From assembly GCA_025201845.1 (NCBI GenBank), contig MU603946.1, forward strand, positions 119,631 through 183,630: 64,000 nt of DNA. Reading direction: 5' to 3'. The notes beneath the pieces were generated by a model. The model worked only from the letters and a program-made list of their open reading frames with translations. It was not told the DNA's origin and ran no database searches. The DNA comes from Martensiomyces pterosporus. Its lineage: Eukaryota > Kickxellomycota > Kickxellomycetes > Kickxellales > Kickxellaceae. Shown one piece after another: positions 18,270 through 28,937 of this stretch (positions within the stretch are counted from its first letter, which is position 1; every line of letters begins with the position of its first letter). Made by a program: the position numbers and the translations under genes.

Positions 18270-18810
18270 GGCGTTTGATCTATTTAATTCCTCTATAACG
18301 CCCAACATTAATGACTATTTAACCTATGAATGTGACGGTGCAGTGTGGAGAGGGCTAAGCGTCGTGGTTGCTGGCTCAGATGCAGATGTCTGGACTGCTG
18401 GTTCAACTCGGGTGTGCAAAGGGCTTGGCATTGTTGTTGACTATTGGAGACAAGTACGGGATGAGCCACTTCTGCTGCAGACACCTCATACTGGCCGGCC
18501 AGTATGCCAGAGGCCAGTTCTCGTGCCCGTGCTCTCTTTGACCTTTGTGCCCATGAAGGTGCGGCTTCCAGAGAGCCGAATTCCAGCCCTAGTCCGTGCG
18601 TTTGCCACATTTGCCATAGAGGGAAAAGGAGGCGCCCAGCATGCTCCAAATGGTACAATGAAGGGAAGGGCGCTCATGTAGCTGCGAGATGGCGTATCAA
18701 CAGCTGCTGGTTGCCATTTGTGTGCTGTGAGCTGCAACACGATTCTCCACCGCGCTGGCCACGAGGTGATATTTGAGGCGTTCCATGCAGACTGAATGCA
18801 AAAAGGTGGT
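18270..18810. other. Convergent 3' region, chitinase / M20 peptidase
   Basis: About 540 bp between the convergent stops at 18269 and 18811. It starts AT-rich (18280-18330), a plausible 3' untranslated region. Short frames on both strands are not supported as genes. Confidence 0.45.
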
Positions 18811-20025
18811 TTAGAAGTAGTTGCGATAGAAAGCCTTGATGTCCTTGGACCCCTTGCGCTCGTCGTGAGCACTCTTGACCCGCTCCCAGAACTCACCATC
18901 GACAAGGCAGCGGGCGGCAATGCGAGCAGTGGTTTTGGCTGCAAACAGGGTCTTTTCATGCGCCACAGGGGTTCGTGCATCCTTTGTGAACTCCACGGTG
19001 TGGTTCGGCACACCAGTGCCGGCAAGGTCGAACATGCCATGGAGCGAGATGAAGTCGTGGGACAGGTTGCCGAAATCCGTCGACCCACCCGTGCCACGCC
19101 CCGGTGGCGTGTTGTACTTGTCCTCCATGATGTCCTCGTACATCTGGCCCAGGACAGGGTTGTCGAGGTTGTCCAGGTAGGTAAACTCCTCCTCGACTTT
19201 GTGCGTGCACCCGGTGGCCAGCGCAGCAGCCTCGAATGCCCTGAGAACGCGCTTGCGCAGTGTCTCCAACTCATCGGACCACGCGGTGCGGATGGTGTAC
19301 TCGATACGCGAGTACTCGGGAATAACGTTGGCAGCCTGCCCGCCAGTGGTGATAATCCCGTGGGTGCGCCAGTCGGGCTTCAGCTGCTCGCGCATAACGC
19401 CAATTGTCTGGATTGCAATGTTAGCAGCCGTCCCCGCATTGATGCCATCCCAGGGCGCCATGGCTGCATGCGACGCCTTTCCAAAGTACTCGATAACCAT
19501 CGACAGACAGCACTGCGAGTGCCAGGCACCCGAGTATCCAGGGGCCGGGTGCAGCATCATCAGCACATCCATGCCGTCAAAGACCTTGGCCTTGTTCATG
19601 ATGTTCTTGCCGCCAATCGCCTCCTCAGCCGGCGTGCCAAACAGCTTGACCGTGCCTGGGACCTTGCACGCATCGAGGACCGTGCGGATGGCCAGGAACA
19701 TGGCAACGCCCGAGATAGCAATCAGATTGTGGCCGCAGCCGTGGCCAATCCCTGGGAGCGCATCGTACTCGGAGCAGAACCCAATGTTCAGGCCAGAAGA
19801 GCCGGCTGGCGACGTGTATGTAACCACGAACGCGGTCTTCAAGCCGGCCACGTTGTGCTCGACTTGATAGCCCTTGTCCTTAAAGTAGTCGGTCAGCGTC
19901 TTGCATGCGCGCTCCTCCTTCAGCGAGAGCTCGGGGTTGTCGTGGATAGCGAGGGAGAGCTCGCGCAGCTCGTCGCTCGCCTTGTCGATGGTCTGGGAGA
20001 TAACGTCGTCAACAGAGATAAGCAT
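18811..20025 (-). CDS. M20-family amidohydrolase (PM20D2/aminoacylase-like)
   Basis: A 404-aa metallo-amidohydrolase, predicted to cleave N-acyl amino acids or dipeptides. HNPELSLKE is a typical N-terminal signature. Metal-site motifs are GHGCGHNLIAISG and GTPAEEAIGGK; MMLHPAPGYSGAW and the dimerisation (lid) domain follow, and GRGTGGSTDFGNLSH is the C-terminal metal/active-site region. The length fits the PM20D2 group, whose human member hydrolyses beta-alanyl-lysine-type dipeptides. The ATG at 20025 (MLISVDDV) is preferred; an in-frame ATG at 20127 would add 34 residues with a possible targeting character. The true substrate is unknown. Confidence 0.9.
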   Translation of the reverse strand: MLISVDDVISQTIDKASDELRELSLAIHDNPELSLKEERACKTLTDYFKDKGYQVEHNVAGLKTAFVVTYTSPAGSSGLNIGFCSEYDALPGIGHGCGHNLIAISGVAMFLAIRTVLDACKVPGTVKLFGTPAEEAIGGKNIMNKAKVFDGMDVLMMLHPAPGYSGAWHSQCCLSMVIEYFGKASHAAMAPWDGINAGTAANIAIQTIGVMREQLKPDWRTHGIITTGGQAANVIPEYSRIEYTIRTAWSDELETLRKRVLRAFEAAALATGCTHKVEEEFTYLDNLDNPVLGQMYEDIMEDKYNTPPGRGTGGSTDFGNLSHDFISLHGMFDLAGTGVPNHTVEFTKDARTPVAHEKTLFAAKTTARIAARCLVDGEFWERVKSAHDERKGSKDIKAFYRNYF

Positions 20026-20400
20026 CGGTGGGAAGGACTGGTAGATAGAAGTGCGTGTAGATAATACAGGGGTGGAGTGGAGAAGCAAGGTGGGGCAGCG
20101 GCCGGAAACACAGGGCTGTGGCGGCATATCCTGCACTTGCTGGCTGGATGAGGGCCGGCAATGGCTAAATGATTCACCGGCAGTGCGTGGCACTAGCAGC
20201 CGCTTTCCCACACACTCTCGCAGGGCACTGCGGGGGATTAGCCAGAGACGCACATGGTGCAGGATGTGCGCAGACAGGAGAAAAGCAAGGTCTTGTGGTA
20301 TTGGGTAGAAGAAAAAGGCTAGAAGAGAAAGGAAAGAAGAAAGGGCCGGCCTCAGGACACAGGCGTGCCGGGAAACAGGCGCGCTGCCGAGATGAGGCGC
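20026..20400 (-). other. Upstream region of the M20 gene
   Basis: 375 bp between the M20 start and the stop of the V-ATPase gene. The M20 frame stays open upstream to ~20253 with two further ATGs, so a longer N-terminus is possible. No separate gene is seen. Confidence 0.4.
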
Positions 20401-22109
20401 TCACTCTTCGTCAGACTCGTCCTCGGCATCCGACTCTTGGTGGTTGCTGTCCACAGCGGCGGCAGCAGCGTCGCGGGCGGCGTTGCGAGCATAGAACTCC
20501 TGAATGACCTTCTGCGGGATGCGGTTGAGCATCTCCTTGGGGAAGATCCTGAGCAGCGACCAGGCCAAGTCCAGAGAGTCGTAGATGGTGCGGTTCTCGT
20601 AGGCACCCTGGGCAATGAAGGTGCGCTCGAACTTCTCCAAGAACTCCAGCGACAGCTTGTCCTCGTGCGAGAGAGCCTCCTCGCCAACGACGGCCTTCAT
20701 CGCCGCAGCATCGCGCCCGATGGCGTACTTGGCATAGAGCTGGTTGGACACGTCGCCATGGTCCTTGCGCGTCAGGCCCTCGCCGATGGCCGACTTCATC
20801 AGCCGCGAGAGCGAGGGCAGAACGTTGATGGGCGGGTAGATCTGGCGGTTGTGCAGCTGGCGGTCGACGTAGATCTGGCCCTCAGTGATGTACCCGGTGA
20901 GATCGGGGATGGGGTGGGTGATGTCGTCGTTGGGCATCGTCAGAATCGGGATCTGGGTGATCGATCCGTTGCGGCCCTCAACACGGCCAGCGCGCTCATA
21001 GATGGTCGACAAGTCAGTGTACATGTAGCCGGGGTAGCCGCGGCGGCCAGGGACCTCCTCACGGGCAGCCGAGACCTCGCGAAGGGCATCGGCGTACGAG
21101 CTCATGTCGGTGAGGATCACGAGGACGTGCTTCTCGAGCTGGTAGGCGTAGTACTCGGCAGTGGTCAGCGCGAGACGAGGGGTGATGATGCGCTCGATCG
21201 TGGGGTCATTGGCCAGGTTGAGGAACAGAGTGACGCGCTCCAGCGAGCCGTTCTCCTCAAAGTCCTGCTTGAAGAACCGCGCAGTCTCCATGTTGACACC
21301 CATGGCGGCGAAAACAACAGCAAAGTTCTCCTCGTGCGTGTCGTGGACATCCTTGGTGACCTGGGGCTTGACAAGACCGGCCTGGCGCACGATCTGCGCA
21401 GCGATCTCGTTGTGGGGCAGACCGGCGGCGGAGAAAATGGGGATCTTTTGGCCGCGGGCAATCGAGTTCATGGTGTCGATGGCCGAGACGCCGGTCTGGA
21501 TCATCTCCTCTGGGTAGATGCGCGAGTAGGGGTTGATGGGCATGCCGTTGATGTCCAGGTAGTCCTCGGCAAACACCTTGGGTCCGTTGTCGATGGGCTT
21601 GCCAGAGCCGTTGAAGATGCGGCCCAGCATGTCCTCCGACACGGGCATCTTCAGGGTGTCGCCCGTGAACTCGACGTGGGTGGACTTTGTGTCCACGCCC
21701 GATGTTCCCTCAAACACCTGCACAACAGCGCGGCTTCCCTGCACCTCGAGGACCTGGCCGGCGCGCCTCGAGCCATCGGGCAGCGTGAGGGTAACGATCT
21801 CCGAGAACTTTGGCGACTTTACGTTGTCGAGAATGACCAGCGGGCCGTTCACGCCGGCAACCGTTCTGTAATCTACGCAATGAGAGAGAGAGAGAGCAAC
21901 GAGGATATTAGCTGGGAGAGGCCATTTGAGCGGGCGCAGATTGGCGCCAGCGCCGGGCGCGTGTACACTCGCCAGTGCCCCCGTCATCGCCTCCAATGCG
22001 CCTGCCCGCACTTACCGATGGTCGGCTTGACGCGGTAGTCCTGGACGATGGACGACGCGTTGATTGCAGCTGCTGCGTTCACTGCGAAAATGTCGCTGGA
22101 TGAGGCCAT
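20401..22109 (-). CDS. VMA2: V-type proton ATPase subunit B, two exons
   Basis: Non-catalytic nucleotide-binding subunit B of the V1 sector, which acidifies vacuoles. Model: exon 1 22016-22109 ([20 protein letters not shown] to KPTI), intron 21873-22015 (143 nt, donor GTAAGT, acceptor GCGTAG after a CT repeat), exon 2 20401-21872. The joined protein is 521 aa, close to yeast Vma2 (517). The join rebuilds the conserved [19 protein letters not shown]. Further signatures are [17 protein letters not shown] (the modified P-loop of B subunits), [33 protein letters not shown] (in part) and [13 protein letters not shown]. The first six codons and the 5' flank are duplicated immediately upstream. Confidence 0.95.
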
Positions 22110-22389
22110 CTGAATTAGTTGCAAATCTACGAGCAGGGGCTATGAATGTAATAAATGAGCGAGTCTAATAGGGACGATAGCTGGAGCCAGAGAGCACAGC
22201 CAGCGCAGCGCCCTCAACCGCCCGCTGAAATGGGCAGGCGGTCGCTGGATGAGGCCATCTGAATTAGTTGCAAATCTACGAGCAGGGGCTATGAATGTAA
22301 TAAATGAGCGAGTCTAATAGGGACGATAGCTGGAGCCAGAGAGCACAGTCAGCGCAGCGCCCTCAACCGCCCGCTGAAATGGGCAGGCG
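22092..22389. repeat. 149-bp tandem duplication covering the VMA2 start
   Basis: Copy 1 is 22092-22240 and copy 2 is 22241-22389, offset 149. I see one difference (c/t in GAGCACAG[C/T]CAGCG). Each copy contains the first six codons of VMA2 (MASSSD) plus 131 bp of 5' flank. The distal copy therefore creates an upstream start codon at 22258. Confidence 0.92.
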
Positions 22390-22585
22390 TGGACACGGCG
22401 CACGGGCTCTGGCTGTCCGGCTCGGCGGCTCAGCCGCGCCAGCTCGGGCAAAACAGCCCTGCCGCCTGCCACCCGCCCGCACGTCCGCAATGGCTTGGAA
22501 TGAGCACGTATAATGAAATATCACAGAATGGAACAGAGAAATGGAACAGAGAAATGGCGAGAGCAGGCGGGAGGAAATGCGGCGC
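22110..22585. other. Region between RNR1 stop and VMA2 start
   Basis: 476 bp carrying the VMA2 5' flank, the tandem duplication and the 3' end of RNR1. GAAATGGAACAGA-type short repeats occur at 22526-22556. No gene is seen. Confidence 0.45.
22214..22258 (-). other. Upstream ORF made by the VMA2 duplication
   Basis: A 14-codon frame, MASSSDRLPISAGG then stop. It begins at the duplicated VMA2 ATG and leaves the VMA2 frame at the duplication junction. If the duplication is real and this segment is transcribed, it is an upstream ORF ending 105 nt before the true start. If the duplication is an assembly error it does not exist. Confidence 0.4.
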
Positions 22586-24994
22586 TTATCCAGAGCACAT
22601 CATGCAGGCATCGGCGTTGTCAATCGAGCACTGCATGCGGGCCAGCTCCTCGTCAGTGGGCTCCTGAGCACTGGCAGCACCGGCAGCAGGCTTCTTGGCG
22701 GGGGTCTTGAGCACGGAGCCGACCTTCTCTGCATCAACGGTGAACTTGATGGCATCGGCAGCGGGCTTGGTGCGCAGATAGTACATGCCGGTCTTCAGAC
22801 CCTTCTTCCACCCGTAGAAGTGCATCGACGTGAGCTTCTGGTAGTTGGGGCCGTCCATGTGGATGTTGAGCGACTGGCTCTGGTCAATGAAGGCGCCGCG
22901 GTCGGCAGCCAGGTCGATGATGACCTTCTGCTTGATCTCGTACACGGTCTTGTACAGGCGCTTGAGGTCGTCGGGTATCTCGGGCAGGTCCTGCACGGAT
23001 CCGTTCGCGGCAATGAGCTTCTGGCGCATGGTGTCGTCCCACATGCCGCGCTCGACGAGGTCGCGCAGGAGCCAGGGGTTGACCACCTGGAACTCGCCGG
23101 CGAGCACGCGCCTGGTGTACAGGTTGGACGTGTAGGGCTCAAAGCACTCGTTGAAGCCGAGGATCTGCGAGGTGGACGCCGTTGGCATGGGCGCGACGAG
23201 GAGCGAGTTGCGCACGCCCCACTGGCTGATCTTGCTGCGCAGCGCGTCCCAGTCCCAGCGGTCCGAGGGGGTGTGGCCCCAGAGGTCCGGCTGCAGCTGG
23301 CCCTTGGACATCGGGCTGCCCTGGTACGACTCGTACGCGCCAAACTTCTCGGCGAGCTCGCACGACGCCTCCAGCGCGGCGTGGTAGATGGTCTCAAAGA
23401 TCGAGCGGTTGAGCTCGCGCGCCTCGGGCGACTCAAACGGCATGCGCATGGCCAGGAAGGCGTCGGCAAGCCCCTGGACGCCAATGCCGATGGGCCTGTG
23501 GCGCAGGTTGCTGTTGCGGGTCTCCGGGACGGGGTAGAAGTTGATGTCGATGATCTTGTTCAGGTTGCGCGCAACAACCTTGGTGACGTCGTGCAGGGCC
23601 TGGAAGTCGTACTCGGTGGGTGACTTGACAAAGGAGGGAAGCGCGATCGACGCGAGGTTGCACACGGCGACCTCGTCGGGGCTCGAGTACTCGACAATCT
23701 CGGTGCACAGGTTGGAGCACTTGATGGTGCCCAGGTTCTGCTGGTTCGACTTGCGGTTGCACGCGTCCTTGTACAGCATGAAGGGGTTGCCCGTCTCGAT
23801 CTGGGCGTCCATGATAGCGTACCAGAGCTTCTGCGCGTCGATGGTCTGGCGAGCGAGCCCAGGAGTGCCCTCGTACTTCATGTAGAGCGCCTCAAACTCG
23901 TCGCCCCAGACCTCCTGCATGCCAGGGGCCTCGTGGGGGCAGAAGAGCGACCACTTGCCGCCCTCGATGACGCGCTTCATGAAGAGGTCCGGGATCCACA
24001 GCGCGTAGAAGAGGTCGCGCGCGCGCACCTCCTCCTTGCCGTGGTTCTTGCGCAGATCGAGGAACGAGAAGACATCCGCGTGCCAGGGCTCGAGGTAGAT
24101 CGCAAACGCGCCCGGGCGCTTGTTGCCGCCCTGGTCGACATAGCGCGCGGTGTTGTTGAACACGCGCAGCATCGGGACCAGGCCGTTGGACGTGCCGTTT
24201 GTGCCCGCAATGTACGAGCCGGTGGCGCGGATGTTGCTGACGTGCAGGCCAATGCCTCCGGCGTTCTTGGAGATCTGGGCGCACACCTTGAGCGTGTCGT
24301 AGATGCCCTCAATGCTGTCGTCGTGCATGGCAACCAGGAAGCACGACGAGAGCTGGGGGCGGGGGGTGCCCGAGTTGAACAGAGTGGGGCTGGCGTGCGT
24401 GAAGAACTTGCTCGACATCAGCGTGTACGTCTCGATGGCTGCGTCAATGTCCTCGCCGTGGATGCCGAGCGACACGCGCATGAGCAGGTGCTGCGGGCGC
24501 TCAACGACGCGGCCGTTGATGCGCAGGAGGTACGAGCGCTCAAGTGTCTTGAAGCCAAAGAAGTTGTAGTTGAAGTCGCGCGAGTAGTCGATGGCCGCGT
24601 CGATCTTGTCCTTGTTGGCGTCGACCACCTTGAGCAGGGCATCCGAGACCATGGGCGAGTGCTTGTTGGTCTTGGGGTTGATGAACGCGTGCAGGTCCTT
24701 GACGACGTCCGAGAGCTTGTCGTGCGTCTCCTTCTGCAGGTTGGAGATGGCAATGCGCGCGGCAAGCGTGGCGTAGTCGGGGTGCTGCACGGTCATGTAT
24801 GCGGCGGTCTCGGCAGCAAGGTTGTCGAGCTCGACGGTTGTCACGCCCTGGTAGACACCGCTGATGACCTTCTGCGCAACGGCGGCCGAGTCAACGTAGT
24901 TGGTGTCCAGGCCATAGCACAGCTTGTTGATGCGGCGGGTGATTTTGTCGAACTGGACCTTCTCGCTCTGCCCGTCTCTCTTGATGACAAACAT
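22586..24994 (-). CDS. RNR1: Ribonucleoside-diphosphate reductase large subunit
   Basis: Class Ia large (R1) subunit of 802 aa, which reduces ribonucleoside diphosphates for DNA synthesis. The N-terminal ATP-cone begins [21 protein letters not shown] (in part). Catalytic elements are [10 protein letters not shown] (redox Cys), [25 protein letters not shown] (thiyl radical Cys region, then the partner Cys) and [12 protein letters not shown]. The C-terminal swinging arm keeps its cysteines ([15 protein letters not shown]). The ATG at 24994 gives the normal family N-terminus; a TATA-like box lies 183 nt upstream. Expression is normally tied to S phase, but I see no clear MluI-box cluster nearby. 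Confidence 0.97.
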   Translation of the reverse strand: MFVIKRDGQSEKVQFDKITRRINKLCYGLDTNYVDSAAVAQKVISGVYQGVTTVELDNLAAETAAYMTVQHPDYATLAARIAISNLQKETHDKLSDVVKDLHAFINPKTNKHSPMVSDALLKVVDANKDKIDAAIDYSRDFNYNFFGFKTLERSYLLRINGRVVERPQHLLMRVSLGIHGEDIDAAIETYTLMSSKFFTHASPTLFNSGTPRPQLSSCFLVAMHDDSIEGIYDTLKVCAQISKNAGGIGLHVSNIRATGSYIAGTNGTSNGLVPMLRVFNNTARYVDQGGNKRPGAFAIYLEPWHADVFSFLDLRKNHGKEEVRARDLFYALWIPDLFMKRVIEGGKWSLFCPHEAPGMQEVWGDEFEALYMKYEGTPGLARQTIDAQKLWYAIMDAQIETGNPFMLYKDACNRKSNQQNLGTIKCSNLCTEIVEYSSPDEVAVCNLASIALPSFVKSPTEYDFQALHDVTKVVARNLNKIIDINFYPVPETRNSNLRHRPIGIGVQGLADAFLAMRMPFESPEARELNRSIFETIYHAALEASCELAEKFGAYESYQGSPMSKGQLQPDLWGHTPSDRWDWDALRSKISQWGVRNSLLVAPMPTASTSQILGFNECFEPYTSNLYTRRVLAGEFQVVNPWLLRDLVERGMWDDTMRQKLIAANGSVQDLPEIPDDLKRLYKTVYEIKQKVIIDLAADRGAFIDQSQSLNIHMDGPNYQKLTSMHFYGWKKGLKTGMYYLRTKPAADAIKFTVDAEKVGSVLKTPAKKPAAGAASAQEPTDEELARMQCSIDNADACMMCSG

Positions 24995-25556
24995 GGCGGC
25001 TGTGTGGTTGTGTGGGATGCAAGTATTAACAAAGGCGTGTGCGGGGGGACCAGGACTGGCACTTGGAAGGCGTGTACGCGGGCTGGATAAGGAATAAAAT
25101 AAGGAAAGGCTGAGAAACAAGCGGTGGTGAGGAAAAGAAAAAGGGAGAAAAGAACCAGCGCCCTCCACAGGCTGCTCTTTATATGGGCTGGCAGAGAGAA
25201 TTTTTCTATTTTGCCTTTGTGGCAATTACTAAGCGAGGTGCAACACAAGAGCAAGCGCGGGTTGTTTACTGCCCCCTTCGCGTAGAGCCGCGCTCGCGTA
25301 GCGGGACATGGCGCGCGTGTCGCGCGGCAGTGATCCGGCGATCTGATCCCGTGCAGCGCGGACATCAAGCACAAAGCGGCCCAGAATATGCAGGCGATGT
25401 ATTGGTATGGGCGAATGGAACTCAAAACGCTTGTAGTAACAAGAGGCTGTATGTGAAAGAAGCAGAGGGAGTGTGGTATTAGGTGCGGTGGCGTTGGCTG
25501 GAGAGAGTAGGCAAGGTAGAAGGGCGGGGGAGAGGAGCTGGAGCGTTTTTTTTTTC
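24995..25556 (-). other. RNR1 promoter region / 3' end of the Rab GEF gene
   Basis: 562 bp between the RNR1 start and the stop of the next minus-strand gene. It contains the TATA-like box, a CG-dense stretch near 25275-25335 and a T10 run at 25546-25555 just below the Rab GEF stop. No gene is seen. Confidence 0.45.
25177..25183 (-). promoter_or_regulatory. TATA-like box of RNR1
   Basis: TATAAAG (context CCATATAAAGAG) on the minus strand, 183 nt upstream of the RNR1 ATG. Confidence 0.5.
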
Positions 25557-28500
25557 TTAGTTGAAGACGACGGCTAGCCCGCTGTCTGGCGACGCTCCCG
25601 ATCTGGCTAGCCACATCTGCAGGCGCGCCCTGTTGACCTCGAGCCAGATGTCGGCAATGGGGCGCTTGATCAGCCCCTTGCGCACAATCTTTAGATACGC
25701 AAAGAAGCTGCACACAGCGACCATCCGGCCGTGGCAGTGGTGGCATAGGGGCTTGTTGTCCTCGTCGTTGTCGTTGAAGCGCATGCGGTACATTGGCGAC
25801 CTCTGGCGCGGTGGCTGCACCTGCAACACGTCCGAGTTGCCGCCGCTGCTCGACGACGAGGGAATGCGGTCGGAAATCGTGGACGGAGGCGAGCTGCCAG
25901 AGGGGCGGCTGATGGAGCAGCTACACAGGTAGCAGCCAAGCGAGAGCACGCGGCTGAGCTTCATGCGCGGCGAGAACGACTCGAGTATAAGCGTGTTCTC
26001 CTGGACCGCATGCAGCAGCCTGCGGTGCTTGTGCCAGCCGGAAATCGACGGCATTCCAGAAGTAGAGTCTGCAACAAGCGTGGGCCCTACATCCTCGCGC
26101 ATGCTGCGCTGCATAAACGTGCACTGCAGCGCCTCCTTGTCCGACGAGACATTGATGAAGCCCAGGAATTCGGTCAGGCGAGTGTCTGGGCGAGTTGCGT
26201 CGTTGCCAAAGTACAGCGTGCCTGCGATGTGCGGATCGTGCGCGGCCGGCTGAGCAGGCGGAGCCACGCTTGCCAAGGATGCGCCTCGGCCCAGACTGAG
26301 CGACTGGTGCGCAAGCGAAATGCTCTCTGACGAGCTGGCAGCAGATGGTATCGCGCTAGGCAGCCGGTCTTTGTGCGCGGGATCCGAGCCATGGTCCTCA
26401 GACTGCAAGGAGACAACCGATCCAGCCTTCGTCCTCTCCGAGAGTGCGCTGTCTCGGGCAGCCGCGTCGGCCGGCGAAATCAGCGTGCTTACTTGGCGCT
26501 CAAACGCCAGCATGCCGGACCTTAGACGCTCTGCCTCGCTGCGCTCCTTGTCCAGTGCTATGTTGGCGCTCTCAAGGCTCTGCTTCAGCGACACCACCTG
26601 CTCGCGCTCCATATCCATGAGCTGCACAATCTCTGCCTGCTTCCGCACCATGCGCTCTAGCTCGTCCTTGTGCTCGCGGCGCTCCTGAGCTACGAGGTTC
26701 TGGGCCTCGAACTGAATGTGCGAGCTCAGCTCAGCCAGCTCGCATTCCATCAGCGCGCACTTGGTTTCGGCAGCCGTGCGCAGCTCATACTCGATGCACA
26801 GCTTGCGTGTGGTGGACTCGAGGTCGTCCTTCAGTCTGCCGATGGCCTCGTCGCTGGTTCTCTGAAGCTCGTCAAGCTGCATCTGCAGCGCGTTGGCCTC
26901 TGCCATCGCTGCGTTGCGCTGCTCCTGCGCGCGCAGCATCAGCACCTCGTAGTGGCTTACCTGGTCTCGTGCTGAGGAATTGGTTCCTGAGCCTGTGCCG
27001 CTACTTTGACGCCCCCTGCTTGACCCCGTGCCATCCGAGTTCGATCTGCTAGTGCTGACCTCGCTCCCGGCTTCTGCCGCTGATGCCAGAGTGGGCTGTG
27101 GGCGCGGCGACGGTGGCTTGGAAAGAGACGGGCTTTGCTCTGGCTGCATAAAGAGGCGTGTGGCTGGCGCGTCCTCATGCATGGCACCTGCATTGTTGCC
27201 AACCCTTGGTGTTCCGCCAACTCGTGCCTCTGCCGCTTGTCCAGTGTGCATACTGTTTGCTGACGAGTGCTCACCGCATGGTGCAGAGCGTATGCTTGAA
27301 TTCTCTACCGTCGCGGCAACCATGATTATAGACGACTCTGGCCGCCCATTGCTGCCAAAAGCAGACGAGGACAACAATAGCGCACCAGCTGGCTGCATCA
27401 AGCCAAGCGTGCCCATGTCGCCTATGCATCCATCGCTGCCGCCATTGCCGCTGTCTCCCAGTGCTGCTCCAGAGTTTGGCAAAATAGGGTTGTCGGATAA
27501 TTCGTCCATCACATCGTTGCTATGGCTGGCTGGCGAAAGAGGCTTCCCAGCAACAACAGCAGCAGAAGCGCACTTGCCAAATGCAGCGAGCTGTGCAGAC
27601 TGGCACGACAAAGCCGCCTCATTAGTAGAGCCATTGGCGGCGCTGGCGCTTTCTGTTGTCGCCAAGCCAGACCATGGATTGGAAATGCTGCTGTGGCAAA
27701 TACCCGATGACGTGGGCGGCGTAGCAAGCGCAACAGACACAAGATCCGATGCGTGCATTTGAGGCGAAGGCAATGAGCCGGCATCAGAGGCTGATGCAAC
27801 CATGGCAGTGGAGTATGAGGCAGCCGGCGAAGAGCTATGTGTGCTGGTGTGCGGGTGTGCGGATTCATAGGAAGACGAGGAGAGGGGAGGAGGAGGAGGA
27901 GGAGCTGCTGCCGTCGTGCTGCTGGATGGAGACCGCCGGTTATGCAAGAGCCGCATGCTGACGGTGCCCTTAGCAAGCGCCCTTGTTTTGGCTACTGTTG
28001 ACGACGACGACGACGACGCTGTTACCGCAGGCGTCATGCTGCCGATAATCGAGCGTGTTTGGGGGGTGGGTGACTGCGAGCGAGTCCTGCGCAGCACATC
28101 GTCGACAAACAATGGCGGCGTGCCATAGGCCGGCGGAGAAGAGCAGCAGTAGCTCGCCGAAGAGGAAAGCTTCAAGGGGGTTCTACGGCGCGGCAACGTT
28201 GGCAGTTCCGACGAGCCTATGGGCGTGGATTTCAGCGGGAAGACCGAAGCGACGCTGTTGCCTGTGCTGCCGACGCCATCCAGAGATGCGCTTCTTTCTG
28301 GGTTGCTGTCTGTAGGCGTGGCTAGGTGGTCAACGACGCCGTCGGCCTGTGCCTGCTGCATCAGCAGCGGCGATGTGTCAATAGCGCTCACTGCACAGGC
28401 TGGAGTGTCGCGGCCAGGCCTGGCGCTGCCGCTGGTGGTGTCGAACTCGCCGGGGATGATTATGCCCTGGCGCTTGGTCGATGCCTCGCGGAAGCCTGGG

Positions 28501-28937
28501 TTGGTGATCGCGGTGGCGAGCTTGTCCGCATCGGCCAGTGTTGCAGAGGGCGATACGTGCGTCTCGCCTGCTGCATGCGATGGGTGGGGGCTGGGCTGTG
28601 AAGCGTCGCTCGGCACCAACGGCTTCATCGGCGGCTTTGAGCGCTGCAGCATCTTGGTCACGCGGCGGGCGCGGACGGGGCTGGTGTTGAATAAAAAGTG
28701 CTGCTGAAGAGCCTGTGCAAGAGCGCTCTCGTCAGGTGTCTCGCCCTGGCGGTCGCTTTCCCTTGCTTGCTGCGAGCTGGCCACAGCCAAGGGTGGTGCT
28801 GAAGCTAGTGTCTGGATATGGCGATCGCCAATGGCTTCGGAGAAGAACGCAGAGATTGATATTGAGCCCTGCGATCCGATGCGCGACCGGCGGTTCTTTC
28901 CAATGCCTGCAGGCTTTGGATATGCAGAGTGGCAGAT
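25557..28937 (-). CDS. Sec2/Rabin-like Rab guanine nucleotide exchange factor (5' exon unresolved)
   Basis: The large 3' exon encodes about 1126 aa. The first ~600 residues are Ser/Pro-rich and disordered. A coiled coil at roughly 660-800 contains ELAELSSHIQFEAQNLVAQERRE, which resembles the Sec2 GEF helix that acts on Sec4/Rab8. The C-terminal ~200 residues resemble the Rabin8/Rab3IL1 end, with the Cys pair LCHHCHGRM and CSFFAYLKIVRKGLIKR. The frame has no ATG from 28937 to ~28655. It begins after a CACCCTGTAG that reads as a splice acceptor, so a 5' exon is expected. A candidate is 29211-29432 (-), starting MASVDGSSYYDG, phase 0 with a weak GTAGAA donor. Expected role: exocytosis at the bud or hyphal tip. 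Confidence 0.7.
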   Translation of the reverse strand: MCHSAYPKPAGIGKNRRSRIGSQGSISISAFFSEAIGDRHIQTLASAPPLAVASSQQARESDRQGETPDESALAQALQQHFLFNTSPVRARRVTKMLQRSKPPMKPLVPSDASQPSPHPSHAAGETHVSPSATLADADKLATAITNPGFREASTKRQGIIIPGEFDTTSGSARPGRDTPACAVSAIDTSPLLMQQAQADGVVDHLATPTDSNPERSASLDGVGSTGNSVASVFPLKSTPIGSSELPTLPRRRTPLKLSSSASYCCSSPPAYGTPPLFVDDVLRRTRSQSPTPQTRSIIGSMTPAVTASSSSSSTVAKTRALAKGTVSMRLLHNRRSPSSSTTAAAPPPPPPLSSSSYESAHPHTSTHSSSPAASYSTAMVASASDAGSLPSPQMHASDLVSVALATPPTSSGICHSSISNPWSGLATTESASAANGSTNEAALSCQSAQLAAFGKCASAAVVAGKPLSPASHSNDVMDELSDNPILPNSGAALGDSGNGGSDGCIGDMGTLGLMQPAGALLLSSSAFGSNGRPESSIIMVAATVENSSIRSAPCGEHSSANSMHTGQAAEARVGGTPRVGNNAGAMHEDAPATRLFMQPEQSPSLSKPPSPRPQPTLASAAEAGSEVSTSRSNSDGTGSSRGRQSSGTGSGTNSSARDQVSHYEVLMLRAQEQRNAAMAEANALQMQLDELQRTSDEAIGRLKDDLESTTRKLCIEYELRTAAETKCALMECELAELSSHIQFEAQNLVAQERREHKDELERMVRKQAEIVQLMDMEREQVVSLKQSLESANIALDKERSEAERLRSGMLAFERQVSTLISPADAAARDSALSERTKAGSVVSLQSEDHGSDPAHKDRLPSAIPSAASSSESISLAHQSLSLGRGASLASVAPPAQPAAHDPHIAGTLYFGNDATRPDTRLTEFLGFINVSSDKEALQCTFMQRSMREDVGPTLVADSTSGMPSISGWHKHRRLLHAVQENTLILESFSPRMKLSRVLSLGCYLCSCSISRPSGSSPPSTISDRIPSSSSSGGNSDVLQVQPPRQRSPMYRMRFNDNDEDNKPLCHHCHGRMVAVCSFFAYLKIVRKGLIKRPIADIWLEVNRARLQMWLARSGASPDSGLAVVFN

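Noticed and set aside
20365..22038. A 557-aa plus-strand frame opposite VMA2
   Set aside because: Shadow of a highly biased, GC-rich coding sequence; VMA2 on the other strand is unmistakable.
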